A stretch of 64,000 bases of DNA from assembly GCA_907163075.1 (NCBI GenBank), contig CAJQTY010000001.1, positions 3,286,001 through 3,350,000 of the forward strand. Reading direction: 5' to 3'. Source of the stretch: an uncultured Rhodocyclaceae bacterium. Its GTDB lineage: Bacteria > Pseudomonadota > Gammaproteobacteria > Burkholderiales > Rhodocyclaceae. A model generated the notes under the pieces. The model saw only the letters and a program-made list of their open reading frames with translations, was not told the DNA's origin and did no database searches. Position numbers and translations under genes: made by a program. Shown piece after piece: positions 1 through 8,215 of this stretch; the first letter of the stretch is position 1, and each line of letters begins with the position of its first letter.

Positions 1-198
1 GCCAATTATTCCGCCGACAGCAGCGCCGCCAACGGTTCCGATGGCACTGCCACCGGTCAGAACGGCACCGCCAACGGCACCGGCGCCGGCACCAATTGCC
101 GTGTTCTTGTCCTGCGCCGACATTCCGGCACAAGCTCCGAGGCCGAGCAACATCGCGACGGCAATGGTGCTAACTGTGAATCTATATGTGGTTTTCAT
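1..198 (-). CDS. Glycine-zipper outer-membrane lipoprotein, partial (C-terminus beyond the window)
   Basis: Sixty-six N-terminal residues are visible, read leftwards from an ATG at 196-198 preceded by an AAAGAG-type ribosome site. The protein opens with a lipoprotein signal (MKTTYRFTV..., hydrophobic stretch, lipobox LGAC). After the lipidated Cys come repeated small residues (AIGAGAGAVGGAVL, then TVGGAAVGGIIG). This is the glycine-zipper pattern of OsmB/SlyB-like envelope lipoproteins. The gene runs off the left edge, so length and family are not settled. The role is inferred to be structural or stress-related in the outer membrane. Confidence 0.75.
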   Translation of the reverse strand, partial: MKTTYRFTVSTIAVAMLLGLGACAGMSAQDKNTAIGAGAGAVGGAVLTGGSAIGTVGGAAVGGIIG

Positions 199-255
199 TC
201 GATCATCTCTTTGTCAAACAGTGTGTTTCAGGTACTGCAACTTATTTCGTATGGC

Positions 256-870
256 TTATGACTTGCCAAAGCGTATCTTTGCCTGATCCAGGCAGCTATC
301 CTTGGCGCCGCCCGCGAACGCGTCGCATTTTTCCTTGGCCACGGTGTATGCAGCGTCAGTCTTTTCTTCCGTCGCGTCCTTGCGTGCCTCGGCGCTCGTC
401 TCGCTCGCCTTGCTGCGTGCGTCGGCCGATTTTTCGTTGGCGGTTACGTTGGCATCCGAGGTCTTCATCTGCGCTTTGGCATCTGCCTTGGCGGTCGCTT
501 CGACGGCCTTCGCTTCCTTCACGCAAACATCCTTGATGTTGCCGGATTTGTCGTCGCAGCGTTCATTGGCCACGGCATAGTCGGCTTCGGCCTTGGCTAC
601 GCGCAGGTTGTACTGGCTCTTGACGCTGGGCTTGTAGCTGCCTTCCAGATCCGCCAGGGCGACCTTGTCCTTGCCCTTGGCCTCGGCTAGGCAGATGTCG
701 TTCGCGTTGCCGGAAAGCGAGCTGCAGTTCGCCTTGTCTGCCTTGTACGCGGCCGAAATCCTGTCCTTGCTGGCCGTGTATTCCGCTTTCGTGACATTTT
801 GTGCCATTGCGCTGGCGCTGAACGCCAGGCCGACCGCGATCACGAGTGCTTTGATGTTGAAGTTATTCAT
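256..870 (-). CDS. Secreted or periplasmic protein with three CX10C repeats, function unknown
   Basis: A 204-residue protein with a clear Sec signal peptide ending near AMAQ (residues 1-24). The start ATG at 868-870 has AAAGGA about seven bases upstream. Three copies of one module are visible: a Tyr, a short charged stretch, then Cys-X10-Cys followed by an acidic/AlaLys tail (C49/C60, C105/C116, C182/C193). The modules are separated by long Ala/Lys/Glu-rich segments, likely helical. Paired Cys in a periplasmic protein suggest three disulfides or a metal/haem-free helical hairpin; no CXXCH haem motif is present. Similar small proteins are common but uncharacterised in betaproteobacteria. No function is assigned. 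Confidence 0.75.
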   Translation of the reverse strand: MNNFNIKALVIAVGLAFSASAMAQNVTKAEYTASKDRISAAYKADKANCSSLSGNANDICLAEAKGKDKVALADLEGSYKPSVKSQYNLRVAKAEADYAVANERCDDKSGNIKDVCVKEAKAVEATAKADAKAQMKTSDANVTANEKSADARSKASETSAEARKDATEEKTDAAYTVAKEKCDAFAGGAKDSCLDQAKIRFGKS

Positions 871-1467
871 TGTGCATCCTTTATGTGATGAGATTGGAAG
901 TGTTTATGGGCAAAAATTGCCGACAAGCACTTATCTTCGCCAAGCGCGTTCCTTTCAAACATCACGCATTGCCACGGTACAAACCCTGCACCTTTTGTAG
1001 GCTCCGACGATTTGGAGCTTAGGGGGATCGTCCATCACCGTCTGTGTGTTGGCGGACATAACCCGCAGTCGACAAGAGCGCCCCTTACAGCGATAGCCAG
1101 CCTGTGCCCCGGCGAAATCTGCCGGACGATTGCCGAAATATCACTCGCACAGTGATGGTGCCAAATGCGAATCATATGCACCTTGACCAAGCAAGTTTTC
1201 CACCGACAAGCCCGGGAAAAGTCGAGCATGGCGCTGCACACGTGTCGCAACTAATTGTTTATAAAATATAAAAATACTTTAACCGCAACTGGCACGGCTC
1301 GTGCTGCGTTGTAGACCTGCAAGAGGCAAATCGCATTCGCTTCTTGCAACGCAGCTAAACGATATGCACTCCGACGTGACGCCCGAGTCGTTCGGATTTA
1401 GTCCAAACGGTGGCCTGGAACAACGTCCGGAATTGTGGCGCTGCTTTAACTGAACAGGAGACGAATC
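871..1467. other. Intergenic region, about 600 bases
   Basis: No convincing gene was found here; short open frames lack ribosome sites and recognisable protein features. The stretch around 1256-1285 is strikingly A+T rich (TTTATAAAATATAAAAATAC) against a GC-rich background and may hold the promoter of the CBS gene at 1468. The left part must carry the leftward promoter of the gene ending at 256. Confidence 0.5.
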
Positions 1468-1902
1468 ATGCCCCACAGAACCATTCGCAGTATGGTTGAA
1501 AACCAAACCCTCATTTGCGCCTCGGCGCACAGTACCGTGGCTGAGGTAGCGCGCCAGATGAAGCAGTCCGGCGTAGGCACGGTCATGGTGGTCGACAAGG
1601 ACCAATTGGTCGGCATTTTCACTGAACGCGATGCGCTGTTCCGTGTTCTGGCCGAGGGTCGGGATGCCAAATCAACCCGCCTGACCGAGGTGATGACGGC
1701 CGATCCTCAGACAATCCATCCCGACAAGCCCTTTGGACATGCTCTGCACATGATGTACGAAGGGGGCTACCGGCACGTTCCGGTGGTGGAGAATGGTTGT
1801 CCGGTGGGCATGGTATCCGCTCGCGACGCGCTGGCTCCGGAAATGCAGGTTTTCGAATCTGAACTGCGTTTCCGCCAGGAGATCGCCGAGTTACTGGCCT
1901 GA
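1468..1902 (+). CDS. CBS-domain pair protein
   Basis: A 144-residue stand-alone protein made of two CBS domains (about residues 5-60 and 70-130). Both show the usual endings, VGIFTERDALFRVL and VGMVSARDALAPEM. CBS pairs bind adenosine-containing ligands (AMP, ATP, SAM, NADH) and act as energy sensors, often on partner enzymes. The ATG is preceded by ACAGGAGACGAATC, a good ribosome site. No partner domain is fused and the neighbours do not reveal a target. It is followed by a strong hairpin at 1933-1960. Confidence 0.85.
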   Translation: MPHRTIRSMVENQTLICASAHSTVAEVARQMKQSGVGTVMVVDKDQLVGIFTERDALFRVLAEGRDAKSTRLTEVMTADPQTIHPDKPFGHALHMMYEGGYRHVPVVENGCPVGMVSARDALAPEMQVFESELRFRQEIAELLA

Positions 1903-1932
1903 TTTCGAGTTCGGAAGCTCGCACCTTTTACG

Positions 1933-1960
1933 GAATTGCCCCGACTTTCGGGGCAATTTC
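1933..1960. terminator. Hairpin terminator between the CBS gene and thiD
   Basis: GAATTGCCCCGA pairs with TCGGGGCAATTT across a 3-4 base loop, flanked by A/T-rich bases on both sides. It lies between two convergent genes, so it can serve as a bidirectional rho-independent-like terminator. Confidence 0.7.
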
Positions 1961-1997
1961 GAATCAGGCGCCGTTGGCCTCAACCTTCCTTATCAAC

Positions 1998-2849
1998 CTA
2001 AACTGACGCAAGCCGGTTCATCCGCATGGCTACCGGTGCATGACCGTGGTTGAGCGGGCCGCTGCCCTTACCGGTTCGTACCTGCGAACCGGCTTGCAAC
2101 GCTCCGCGCACAAAGTCGCGAGCGCGTTGTACCGCCTCGACGAGCGACGCGCCCAAGGCCAAATGGGCAGCCATGGCGCTTGAGAGCGTGCATCCGGTAC
2201 CGTGGGTGTTGGCACTATGGATGCGGGGAGCTTTCATCCATAACCTGTCGCCGGCCTTGGTCATCAATAAGTCAATGACCGTTTCCCCCGGCAAATGCCC
2301 ACCTTTCAGCAACACGGCGCGCGCGTCTTGCGCCAGCAAGGTCAGTGCGGCCTGCTCCATGTCCTCGGCAGACTTGAGCGGCCGTCGCACCAGCAGAGCG
2401 GCCTCATCCAGATTGGGCGTGATCACCGCGACAGTGGGAAACAGTTCTCTGACCAGCACATCGACAGCGTCCTGGTCGATCAAGACCGCACCGCTGGTCG
2501 CCACCATGACCGGGTCAAACACCACATTCTTCAACGCATGCCGATCGATGGCCTCGGCTACCGTACGCACAATCTCCGGCGAGTGCAACATGCCGATCTT
2601 GATCGCATCGACGCCGATGTCCTCCATTACCGCGTCAATCTGGTCGCGCAGCATCTGCGGCGGGACGCCATGAATGGCGCGCACGCCGCAGGTGTTCTGA
2701 GCCGTGAGGGCGGTAATGGCAGTCATTCCGTAACAGCCGAGCGCCGCAAAAGTCTTCAGGTCAGCCTGTATCCCCGCACCGCCGCCGCTGTCGGAACCAG
2801 CGATGGAGAGCACCCTGGGGTACTCGAATTTGAATGTGTCAGTGTTCAT
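1998..2849 (-). CDS. thiD: Hydroxymethylpyrimidine/phosphomethylpyrimidine kinase
   Basis: A 283-residue ribokinase-fold enzyme that phosphorylates HMP and HMP-P in the pyrimidine branch of thiamine synthesis in the cytoplasm. It shows the substrate-binding start GSDSGGGAGIQADLKT (about residues 17-32), the KIGMLHS segment and the C-terminal anion-hole motif THGTGCTLSSA with the conserved Cys. Length fits the family (about 265-285). The gene stands alone: no thiE or thiC is next to it. It is divergent from the sigma-54 regulator gene at 3121, sharing the spacer 2850-3120. Confidence 0.93.
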   Translation of the reverse strand: MNTDTFKFEYPRVLSIAGSDSGGGAGIQADLKTFAALGCYGMTAITALTAQNTCGVRAIHGVPPQMLRDQIDAVMEDIGVDAIKIGMLHSPEIVRTVAEAIDRHALKNVVFDPVMVATSGAVLIDQDAVDVLVRELFPTVAVITPNLDEAALLVRRPLKSAEDMEQAALTLLAQDARAVLLKGGHLPGETVIDLLMTKAGDRLWMKAPRIHSANTHGTGCTLSSAMAAHLALGASLVEAVQRARDFVRGALQAGSQVRTGKGSGPLNHGHAPVAMRMNRLASV

Positions 2850-3074
2850 CCCGTCACCTTGTTTGCAGTTGTCTTAAATGACTTGCACCGCCCGCGCCGC
2901 GGCCCACCCAGATTACGATACTCCGGCGATTTTCAGGAAGCACTTTGGAATGAAATTCGACTCGGGTTCAGCGTACAAAGAAGCGGTTCACGAAGTCCGC
3001 CGCCGACCGGACGGGCGCCAAATCCGCCCAATTCTTGTATTTGCAGTTCACAATGATATGCTTGCTGCTTGGCT

Positions 3075-3089
3075 TTATCATTTTGATAA
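3075..3089. promoter_or_regulatory. Palindrome TTATCA-TTT-TGATAA, putative operator of the sigma-54 regulator
   Basis: A perfect inverted repeat, 32 bases before the ATG of the regulator gene. The same palindrome occurs perfectly at 27264-27278 and 35605-35619, and with one mismatch at 16566-16580. Its position next to the regulator's own start suggests autoregulation. The assignment to this regulator is inference from co-occurrence. Confidence 0.6.
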
Positions 3090-3120
3090 TTCGAATAGAA
3101 CAATGGGTTAGGGTTTCACC

Positions 3121-4905
3121 ATGCCTCCGACGAGCACGTCTTCCGTACTGCAGCAGATCCAGCCAACCATTTTCCGCTTCACGAAAATGCTCGCCAGCGT
3201 TTTACAGCTGGACGTGGAAATCGTGGATGCCGACATGGTTCGAATTTCCGGCACGGGTCCGTTCGCCAAACTGATAGGCAAGAAGCTGAATGGCAATTCC
3301 CGACTCCTGAGCCACGTTCTCAAAGAGAAGGAAGAGAAAGTCGTCATCCAGTCGCGCGTCGATCAACTATGTGAAGACTGTCGCGACAAGGGAAGTTGCA
3401 AGGAGAAGGCCTTTATCGGCGTGCCAATCATGGTGCAGCAGGTGTGCGTCGGAGTGATAAGCCTGGTCGCGCTTACTCCCGAACAGCAGTTGCGAATCAA
3501 GGAAAACGCCCACGAAATTTCGGAATACGTACGTTACATTTCACACATTTTCGTATCGAAAATTATCGGCGGACAAAACGCCGGTGATGACCTTGGTGAA
3601 GTGTTCACCAGCCTCATCGAAAACATGGATCAAGGCGTGCTGGTGCTCGACGAAAATGAGCAGGTTCGTTCGATCAATCCTGTGGCGCTCAAGCAACTCA
3701 ACTGTACGCCAGAGAAAATCCTGGGACGGATGGTCAACATCCGCCCGCGCCCCTATCAGCAGGACGCCGCCTCCGGATATCTTCAGCATATTGTTACCTT
3801 CGCCGACCGCCGCGAAATCATCATCGGTCAAATGCACCGCAGGCAGAATTACCAGCTTTTCCTGATGGCCTTTCATCAACCGCATCCCGCCATTCCCGAC
3901 GAGCAAGCGGCGAGCGATCCACGCATCGGACACATCATTGGCGAATCCAGGCCCATGCGTGTACTAAAGGCACTCCTGACTCGCGTCGCGACCAGTCCAT
4001 CCAGCGTATTGATTGTCAGTGAAAGCGGAACGGGAAAAGAAGTGGTGGCGCGTGCCATTCACGAGCTGAGCGGCCGCAGCAACCAGCCCTTTGTAGCGAT
4101 CAACTGTGCGGCCATTCCGGAAGCGCTTCAGGAAAGCGAACTGTTTGGCTACCTCAAGGGCGCGTTCACCGGCGCCTCGACTGCGGGAAAGGTCGGCCTC
4201 ATCCAGAGTGCCAACGGCGGAACACTGTTTTTGGACGAAATCGGGGACATGTCCCTGGGTATGCAGGCAAAACTCCTGCGCACCATAGAAAACCGCGAGG
4301 TGCAGCCAATCGGGGCCAGCAAACCCGTTCCGGTTGATATCCGTATCATTGCGGCTACCCACCAGAAACTCGAACAATTCATTGCGGAACGAAAATTTCG
4401 CGAGGATCTGTTTTATCGGATCAACGTCATTCCGCTGACGATTCCCCCGTTACGCGAACGTGAGGGCGACATCGAGCTGCTGGCACACTACTTCATCAAC
4501 CTGCACTCCAATCGTATCGGTGGAGTCTATCCCGGCATCTCACCGGAAGTTGTCAAGTTGCTCCCGCAATACCACTGGCCTGGAAATGTGCGCGAATTGA
4601 GCAATCTGATGGAATATTTGGTGAATGTCGTGCCGAGCGGCGATATCATCGATGAAAGCTTGCTACCGCCCAACATTACCAACGGACTCAGGCCACGAGC
4701 CGCTGGCGGAACAGAAAAGGTGTTTGAAAGCATCCGCGCATGCGACGCTGGCACCAGCATTACCATGATTGAAAGCATGGAGCGCCAGATGATAGAAGAG
4801 GCGTTGTCACGTCACAAGAACAAAAAACTGGCGGCCGATGAGTTGGGTATTGGCGTCGCCACGCTCTATCGAAAGATCAACAAGTACAGCGCCAACCCGG
4901 CGTGA
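3121..4905 (+). CDS. Sigma-54-dependent transcriptional activator, YgeV-like
   Basis: A 594-residue enhancer-binding protein, the size of E. coli YgeV (about 592), which sits in the equivalent cluster. The N-terminal sensory region (1-160) carries a Cys cluster C84-X2-C87-X5-C93. A PAS-like domain follows (about 165-255, SLIENMDQGVLVLD...). The AAA+ domain (about 265-500) has Walker A SESGTGKE, an intact GAFTGA sigma-54 contact loop (about residues 347-352) and Walker B GTLFLDEIGD. A Fis-type helix-turn-helix is at the C-terminus (KKLAADELGIGVATLYRKI). It probably senses a purine-pathway signal or redox state and activates the sigma-54 promoters listed in this window. The exact ligand is unknown. 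Confidence 0.9.
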   Translation: MPPTSTSSVLQQIQPTIFRFTKMLASVLQLDVEIVDADMVRISGTGPFAKLIGKKLNGNSRLLSHVLKEKEEKVVIQSRVDQLCEDCRDKGSCKEKAFIGVPIMVQQVCVGVISLVALTPEQQLRIKENAHEISEYVRYISHIFVSKIIGGQNAGDDLGEVFTSLIENMDQGVLVLDENEQVRSINPVALKQLNCTPEKILGRMVNIRPRPYQQDAASGYLQHIVTFADRREIIIGQMHRRQNYQLFLMAFHQPHPAIPDEQAASDPRIGHIIGESRPMRVLKALLTRVATSPSSVLIVSESGTGKEVVARAIHELSGRSNQPFVAINCAAIPEALQESELFGYLKGAFTGASTAGKVGLIQSANGGTLFLDEIGDMSLGMQAKLLRTIENREVQPIGASKPVPVDIRIIAATHQKLEQFIAERKFREDLFYRINVIPLTIPPLREREGDIELLAHYFINLHSNRIGGVYPGISPEVVKLLPQYHWPGNVRELSNLMEYLVNVVPSGDIIDESLLPPNITNGLRPRAAGGTEKVFESIRACDAGTSITMIESMERQMIEEALSRHKNKKLAADELGIGVATLYRKINKYSANPA

Positions 4906-4924
4906 GCCCCGACAAACGGCGATA

Positions 4925-5100
4925 GGCCTCGCCTTCCGAAGGCGGCGTCAGACGGCGCCACGCTTTTCCGGCCTAAGGCGCTGAAAGTGCATTCGAGCCC
5001 GTAGGTTGGAAAAGCCGAAGGCGCATTCCGACGCTGGACTCCGATCGTTAGCCCTGTCGGAAGACGCTACGCTTTTCCGACCTACAGCGCTTTCGGCGCT
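4925..5100. repeat. REP-like palindromic repeat cluster
   Basis: Between two convergent genes. Three copies of a core related to GCTTTTCCGACCTAC appear in alternating orientation: 4958-4977 (forward), 5001-5023 (reverse, GTAGGTTGGAAAAGCCGAAG) and 5065-5087 (forward). A perfect CGCCTTC/GAAGGCG palindrome lies at 4930-4943. Alternating short palindromes in an intergenic gap are typical of REP/REPIN families. It may also end transcription from both sides. Confidence 0.65.
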
Positions 5101-6709
5101 ACGTGGTGGGCGACTTATGGCGCGCAGACCCCAGGTACAGCATGGCCTCGAGCACGCCGCCGGCAATCGCGCGTGCCTTGTCGGAAACGGTCAGGTAATC
5201 GGCGGTCAGTCCGCGCGGATCGATGTCACCGATCTTGAACCGCTCGCTGACTTCAAGGCCGTCCATCAAAAGACCGCGCACCATTCCCGCAAGCGGCGCT
5301 GGCACGGGTGTCTCGCCGACATGGGCGAGCAGCGAACCTTCCTCGACTATATCGCCCAGGGCCACGTGACAATGCATCACGCCCGCGCAAGGGGCGCGCA
5401 CTACGCGGCGCGCCCCTTGTCCGGCAATCTCACCAGGAACGCCGGTGTTGGGCTGGGCCGGACCATCAAGAATGACGCGCCCGAGATGATGACCGCGGTT
5501 GGTTTCAATCACGGCATCGCAGTCCTTGCCGGCACTGAAGCCAGGCCCCAACGCAATGGTCACCGGCGCCATTCCTTTGGCTGTTCCCAGATTTTTCTTT
5601 GCCAGAATGGCATCCACCAGATAGCCCGGCTGCAATTCGCCCAGAAGCGCCGCATCGGGATCGACAAGCACGGGAATTTCGCCGCGCGAGACGCAGCCCA
5701 TTGCATCACGCACGTTGGGCGCAAGACGGGCGATAACGCCTTCAACCATCGTTTGTCCGTCAAAAACCGCTTGCGCAAAGGCGACGCTGCGCCGAATGGC
5801 GGTGGGTTGCGCGACATCAAGCATGACGATATGGAACCCGGACCGGAACAGTCTGATGGCAATACCCGTGGCGATGTCGCCGGAACCGCGGATGACCACC
5901 AGTTTGCTGCGCTTTGGAAACAGGCTATCCTTCATCGACCTGCCCTTGGCCCCATGCTTCACCTGCAACACCTCGGCCAGGACGCTGATAGCGATTTCTT
6001 CCGGCGTCTCCGCACCCAGATCCAGACCGACGGGGGAATACAAACGGCGCAGTGACTCGTCGCTGACGCCCTGGTCACGCAGGGCTTGTACGAAAGACAG
6101 CACCTTGCGGCGACTGGCCAGCAGGCCAAGGTAGCGCAAAGGTTGTTGAATGCAGTAGCGCAAGGCCTCCTGGTCCTGGCTGTTGGTGGCGATGAGTACG
6201 AAGTCGGTCGCCTCCAGCTTGATTCTCGCCCAGAATTCAGACAAGGAATCCGTATGCGTCAGATGTGTGCCAGGGGGGAAAAATTCGGGATTCAGGCTGT
6301 CCGGATACGTGTCACTCACGTGCACATCGAAACCGAGTGGCGCGGCCGCCCGGGCCACAGCCCGGTTCACATGTCCGGCTCCGACCAGGATCAAGCGCGG
6401 GCGCAGGCCATGCACGTCGATGAATATTTTCATCGTCCCACCACAATCGGAACCGACGGCCCCCTCGCCTGAGCGCACCATGCGCCCCTGAAAGATACGC
6501 GCCTTGCGCTCGGCAATGGCCTCAATGGCTTGATCGATGACCAGACGCTCGACCATGCCTCCGCCGATGGTGCCGAAGGTTCGCCCGTCGGGCCGCACGA
6601 TCATTTGCCCGGTGTGGCGTGGCGTAGAACCCTGGCTTTCGATGATCTGAGCAAGAGCAAACGGGGCATTCTCTTTTTCCAGACGGGCCGCTTCGGCAAA
6701 AATACTCAT
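5099..6709 (-). CDS. yqeB: YqeB-family accessory protein for molybdenum hydroxylases (XdhC-like plus C-terminal YqeB domain)
   Basis: A 536-residue protein, close to E. coli YqeB (541). The first part (about 1-260) is XdhC/CoxI-like: an N-terminal domain with GQMIVRPDGRTFGTIGGG and a Rossmann segment LILVGAGHVNRAVARA. The rest is the YqeB-specific region of the selenium-dependent molybdenum hydroxylase group (LVVIRGSGDIATGIAIRL..., then SAGKDCDAVIETNRGHHLG). XdhC-type proteins handle molybdenum cofactor sulfuration and delivery; selenium involvement is known only by association. A start at 6709 is chosen over one 26 codons upstream because AAGGA precedes it and its ATGA overlaps the stop of yqeC. 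Confidence 0.88.
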   Translation of the reverse strand: MSIFAEAARLEKENAPFALAQIIESQGSTPRHTGQMIVRPDGRTFGTIGGGMVERLVIDQAIEAIAERKARIFQGRMVRSGEGAVGSDCGGTMKIFIDVHGLRPRLILVGAGHVNRAVARAAAPLGFDVHVSDTYPDSLNPEFFPPGTHLTHTDSLSEFWARIKLEATDFVLIATNSQDQEALRYCIQQPLRYLGLLASRRKVLSFVQALRDQGVSDESLRRLYSPVGLDLGAETPEEIAISVLAEVLQVKHGAKGRSMKDSLFPKRSKLVVIRGSGDIATGIAIRLFRSGFHIVMLDVAQPTAIRRSVAFAQAVFDGQTMVEGVIARLAPNVRDAMGCVSRGEIPVLVDPDAALLGELQPGYLVDAILAKKNLGTAKGMAPVTIALGPGFSAGKDCDAVIETNRGHHLGRVILDGPAQPNTGVPGEIAGQGARRVVRAPCAGVMHCHVALGDIVEEGSLLAHVGETPVPAPLAGMVRGLLMDGLEVSERFKIGDIDPRGLTADYLTVSDKARAIAGGVLEAMLYLGSARHKSPTT

Positions 6710-7548
6710 CGAAAATCCTTCTGCATCCTGTTGGTGCGTACCCAGGCATAAGTAAATGGACTCGGGCGACTCATGTCGCCCAGCCACAAGCCATCCAGCG
6801 CAGGATCAGCAAGCCTGAGCGATTCTAGCATGGCCAAAATGGCGGAACGGCCGGCGCTGTCGCGCGCCGACGGGTCGTTTATCAACCAATGCCGGAGTGC
6901 TCCGGCGGGCGTGCTTTTGAACATGCCTTGCGGGTGCCGCAGCAAACCTTCGAACACCGCGGCATCGAGAATTTCCCCCGCCTTGATCCCGGTGAGCCGG
7001 CTAAAAATCGGCCAGCGATGAATGGACGCCGGTTGTGCGGGACGCAATATCGCTTCACCCCCGGTGAGCGCAATCACGACATCGCTACTGGCAGGAATGC
7101 AAGGCTCGTGCTCGGCCGGAGCCTTGAGCGCGAGATGCTTGGCACCGTCCGCTTCGACCAGTATCACATCCGCCACCCTCGCCGCCTTGAGCGCGTCGAC
7201 TTCACCGGGCAGACAGCCCGCCACCTTTTGACTGTGCGCGTCGAAAACGCTGAACAGCGCCGTAACGCCGGGAGTACCGTCCACCGCTTCGAGGCGGGTG
7301 AGCCGCGCACTGAAATCGGGTTCGACAAAGCATTGAGTCCCAAAGCGCCGATCGGGAAATTGCATGCGTGTGGTCGTCGTTATGAGCACCCGCCTCCCGC
7401 GTTGATACAATGCGTTCGCCAGCCAGAACAGCGTGCTGGTTTTCCCGCCGGCGCCGACCAGGCTGATAACCCGGGGCGTGCTTCCACTAACGCAATGCGC
7501 CAGAAAATCGTCATTACCGGGAGGAGACAAGACTTGAGTGCTGCTCAT
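6706..7548 (-). CDS. yqeC: YqeC-family selenium-dependent hydroxylase accessory protein
   Basis: A 280-residue P-loop protein. The nucleotide-binding motif VGAGGKTSTLFWLA is near residues 32-45, followed by LITTTTRMQFP, and ILVEADGAKHLALKAP marks the middle. This is the pattern of the YqeC family found with Se-dependent molybdenum hydroxylases, presumed to act in cofactor maturation. The ATG at 7548 is preferred to an upstream TTG at 7572, which lacks a ribosome site. The stop overlaps the yqeB start by four bases. Its 5' end overlaps the divergent mocA start at 7534, so the two genes share no spacer. Confidence 0.85.
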   Translation of the reverse strand: MSSTQVLSPPGNDDFLAHCVSGSTPRVISLVGAGGKTSTLFWLANALYQRGRRVLITTTTRMQFPDRRFGTQCFVEPDFSARLTRLEAVDGTPGVTALFSVFDAHSQKVAGCLPGEVDALKAARVADVILVEADGAKHLALKAPAEHEPCIPASSDVVIALTGGEAILRPAQPASIHRWPIFSRLTGIKAGEILDAAVFEGLLRHPQGMFKSTPAGALRHWLINDPSARDSAGRSAILAMLESLRLADPALDGLWLGDMSRPSPFTYAWVRTNRMQKDFR

Positions 7549-8187
7549 CTGCCCTGCCCTGCCGCCCTGCAACCTGTGTCGCCCGATCCGGCGCCGGTGG
7601 CGGCGGATTGTGTGGTCAATGCAGCAGGATTCTCCCTGCGCATGGGCTGCTGGAAAATGATGCTCCCGTTTGGCGACGGAACGCTGCTCGATGCGTGCCT
7701 GAGCAACGCACTCGTGTCGTGTGAGCGCGTGATCCTGGTCGCCGGGACTCGTGGAGAGGAACTCATCGACCGTTACTCAGTGAATCCACGCATAAGCACA
7801 GTCATCAACCCGGCCGCCGAAACGGGACTCTTCAGTTCGATTCAATGCGGTTTGCACGCGGTTGAACGGCCTTATGTGTTCATTGCGCACGGCGACATGC
7901 CGTGCCTGACAGCCGATATTTTCAGCGCGCTCTGGAAAGCGCGGGGCGACAGCGCGATCCTGCCCACGTTTGAGGGAAGAAACGGCCATCCCGTGCTGCT
8001 TCCTCGAAGCATGGCGCAACAGATGGCCAATGCCCCGCCACAGGATTCGGCAAGGCAGTGGCTGATGCGGGCTGCGCATCAATTCCTGCCGGTGCACAAC
8101 GCCAACATTCTGCTCGACATTGACACCCCCGAACAGTATCGACACCTGCTGGACGAACTCGCTGGTGGAGTTCGTCCAGTTCCGTGA
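7534..8187 (+). CDS. mocA: Molybdenum cofactor cytidylyltransferase
   Basis: A 217-residue MobA-like nucleotidyltransferase that would convert Mo-molybdopterin to the cytosine dinucleotide form used by xanthine dehydrogenase-family enzymes. Visible motifs are NAAGFSLRMGCWKMMLPF (nucleotide/metal loop), HGDMPCLT (acidic metal site) and the C-terminal DIDTPEQY. The best start is a TTG at 7534 with GGGAGGAG directly upstream; an in-frame ATG at 7495 lacks such a site and lies deeper inside yqeC. The first loop has Asn where the family usually has Leu (LAAG). It is the only rightward gene in this leftward block. Confidence 0.85.
   Translation: MSAAHLPCPAALQPVSPDPAPVAADCVVNAAGFSLRMGCWKMMLPFGDGTLLDACLSNALVSCERVILVAGTRGEELIDRYSVNPRISTVINPAAETGLFSSIQCGLHAVERPYVFIAHGDMPCLTADIFSALWKARGDSAILPTFEGRNGHPVLLPRSMAQQMANAPPQDSARQWLMRAAHQFLPVHNANILLDIDTPEQYRHLLDELAGGVRPVP
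8149..8179. terminator. Perfect 12-bp inverted repeat at the mocA 3' end
   Basis: CTGGACGAACTC and GAGTTCGTCCAG pair perfectly around a 7-base loop. It overlaps the last mocA codons and lies just before the end of the convergent xdhD gene (8216). There is no long T tract, so termination is plausible but not certain. Confidence 0.5.
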
Positions 8188-8215
8188 AGAAACGGCCCGG
8201 CTCAAGTTTCTCGAT

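Noticed and set aside
1035-1605. Short leftward open frames in the gap before the CBS gene
   Set aside because: They lack ribosome sites and family features and overlap the A/T-rich promoter-like stretch or the CBS gene.
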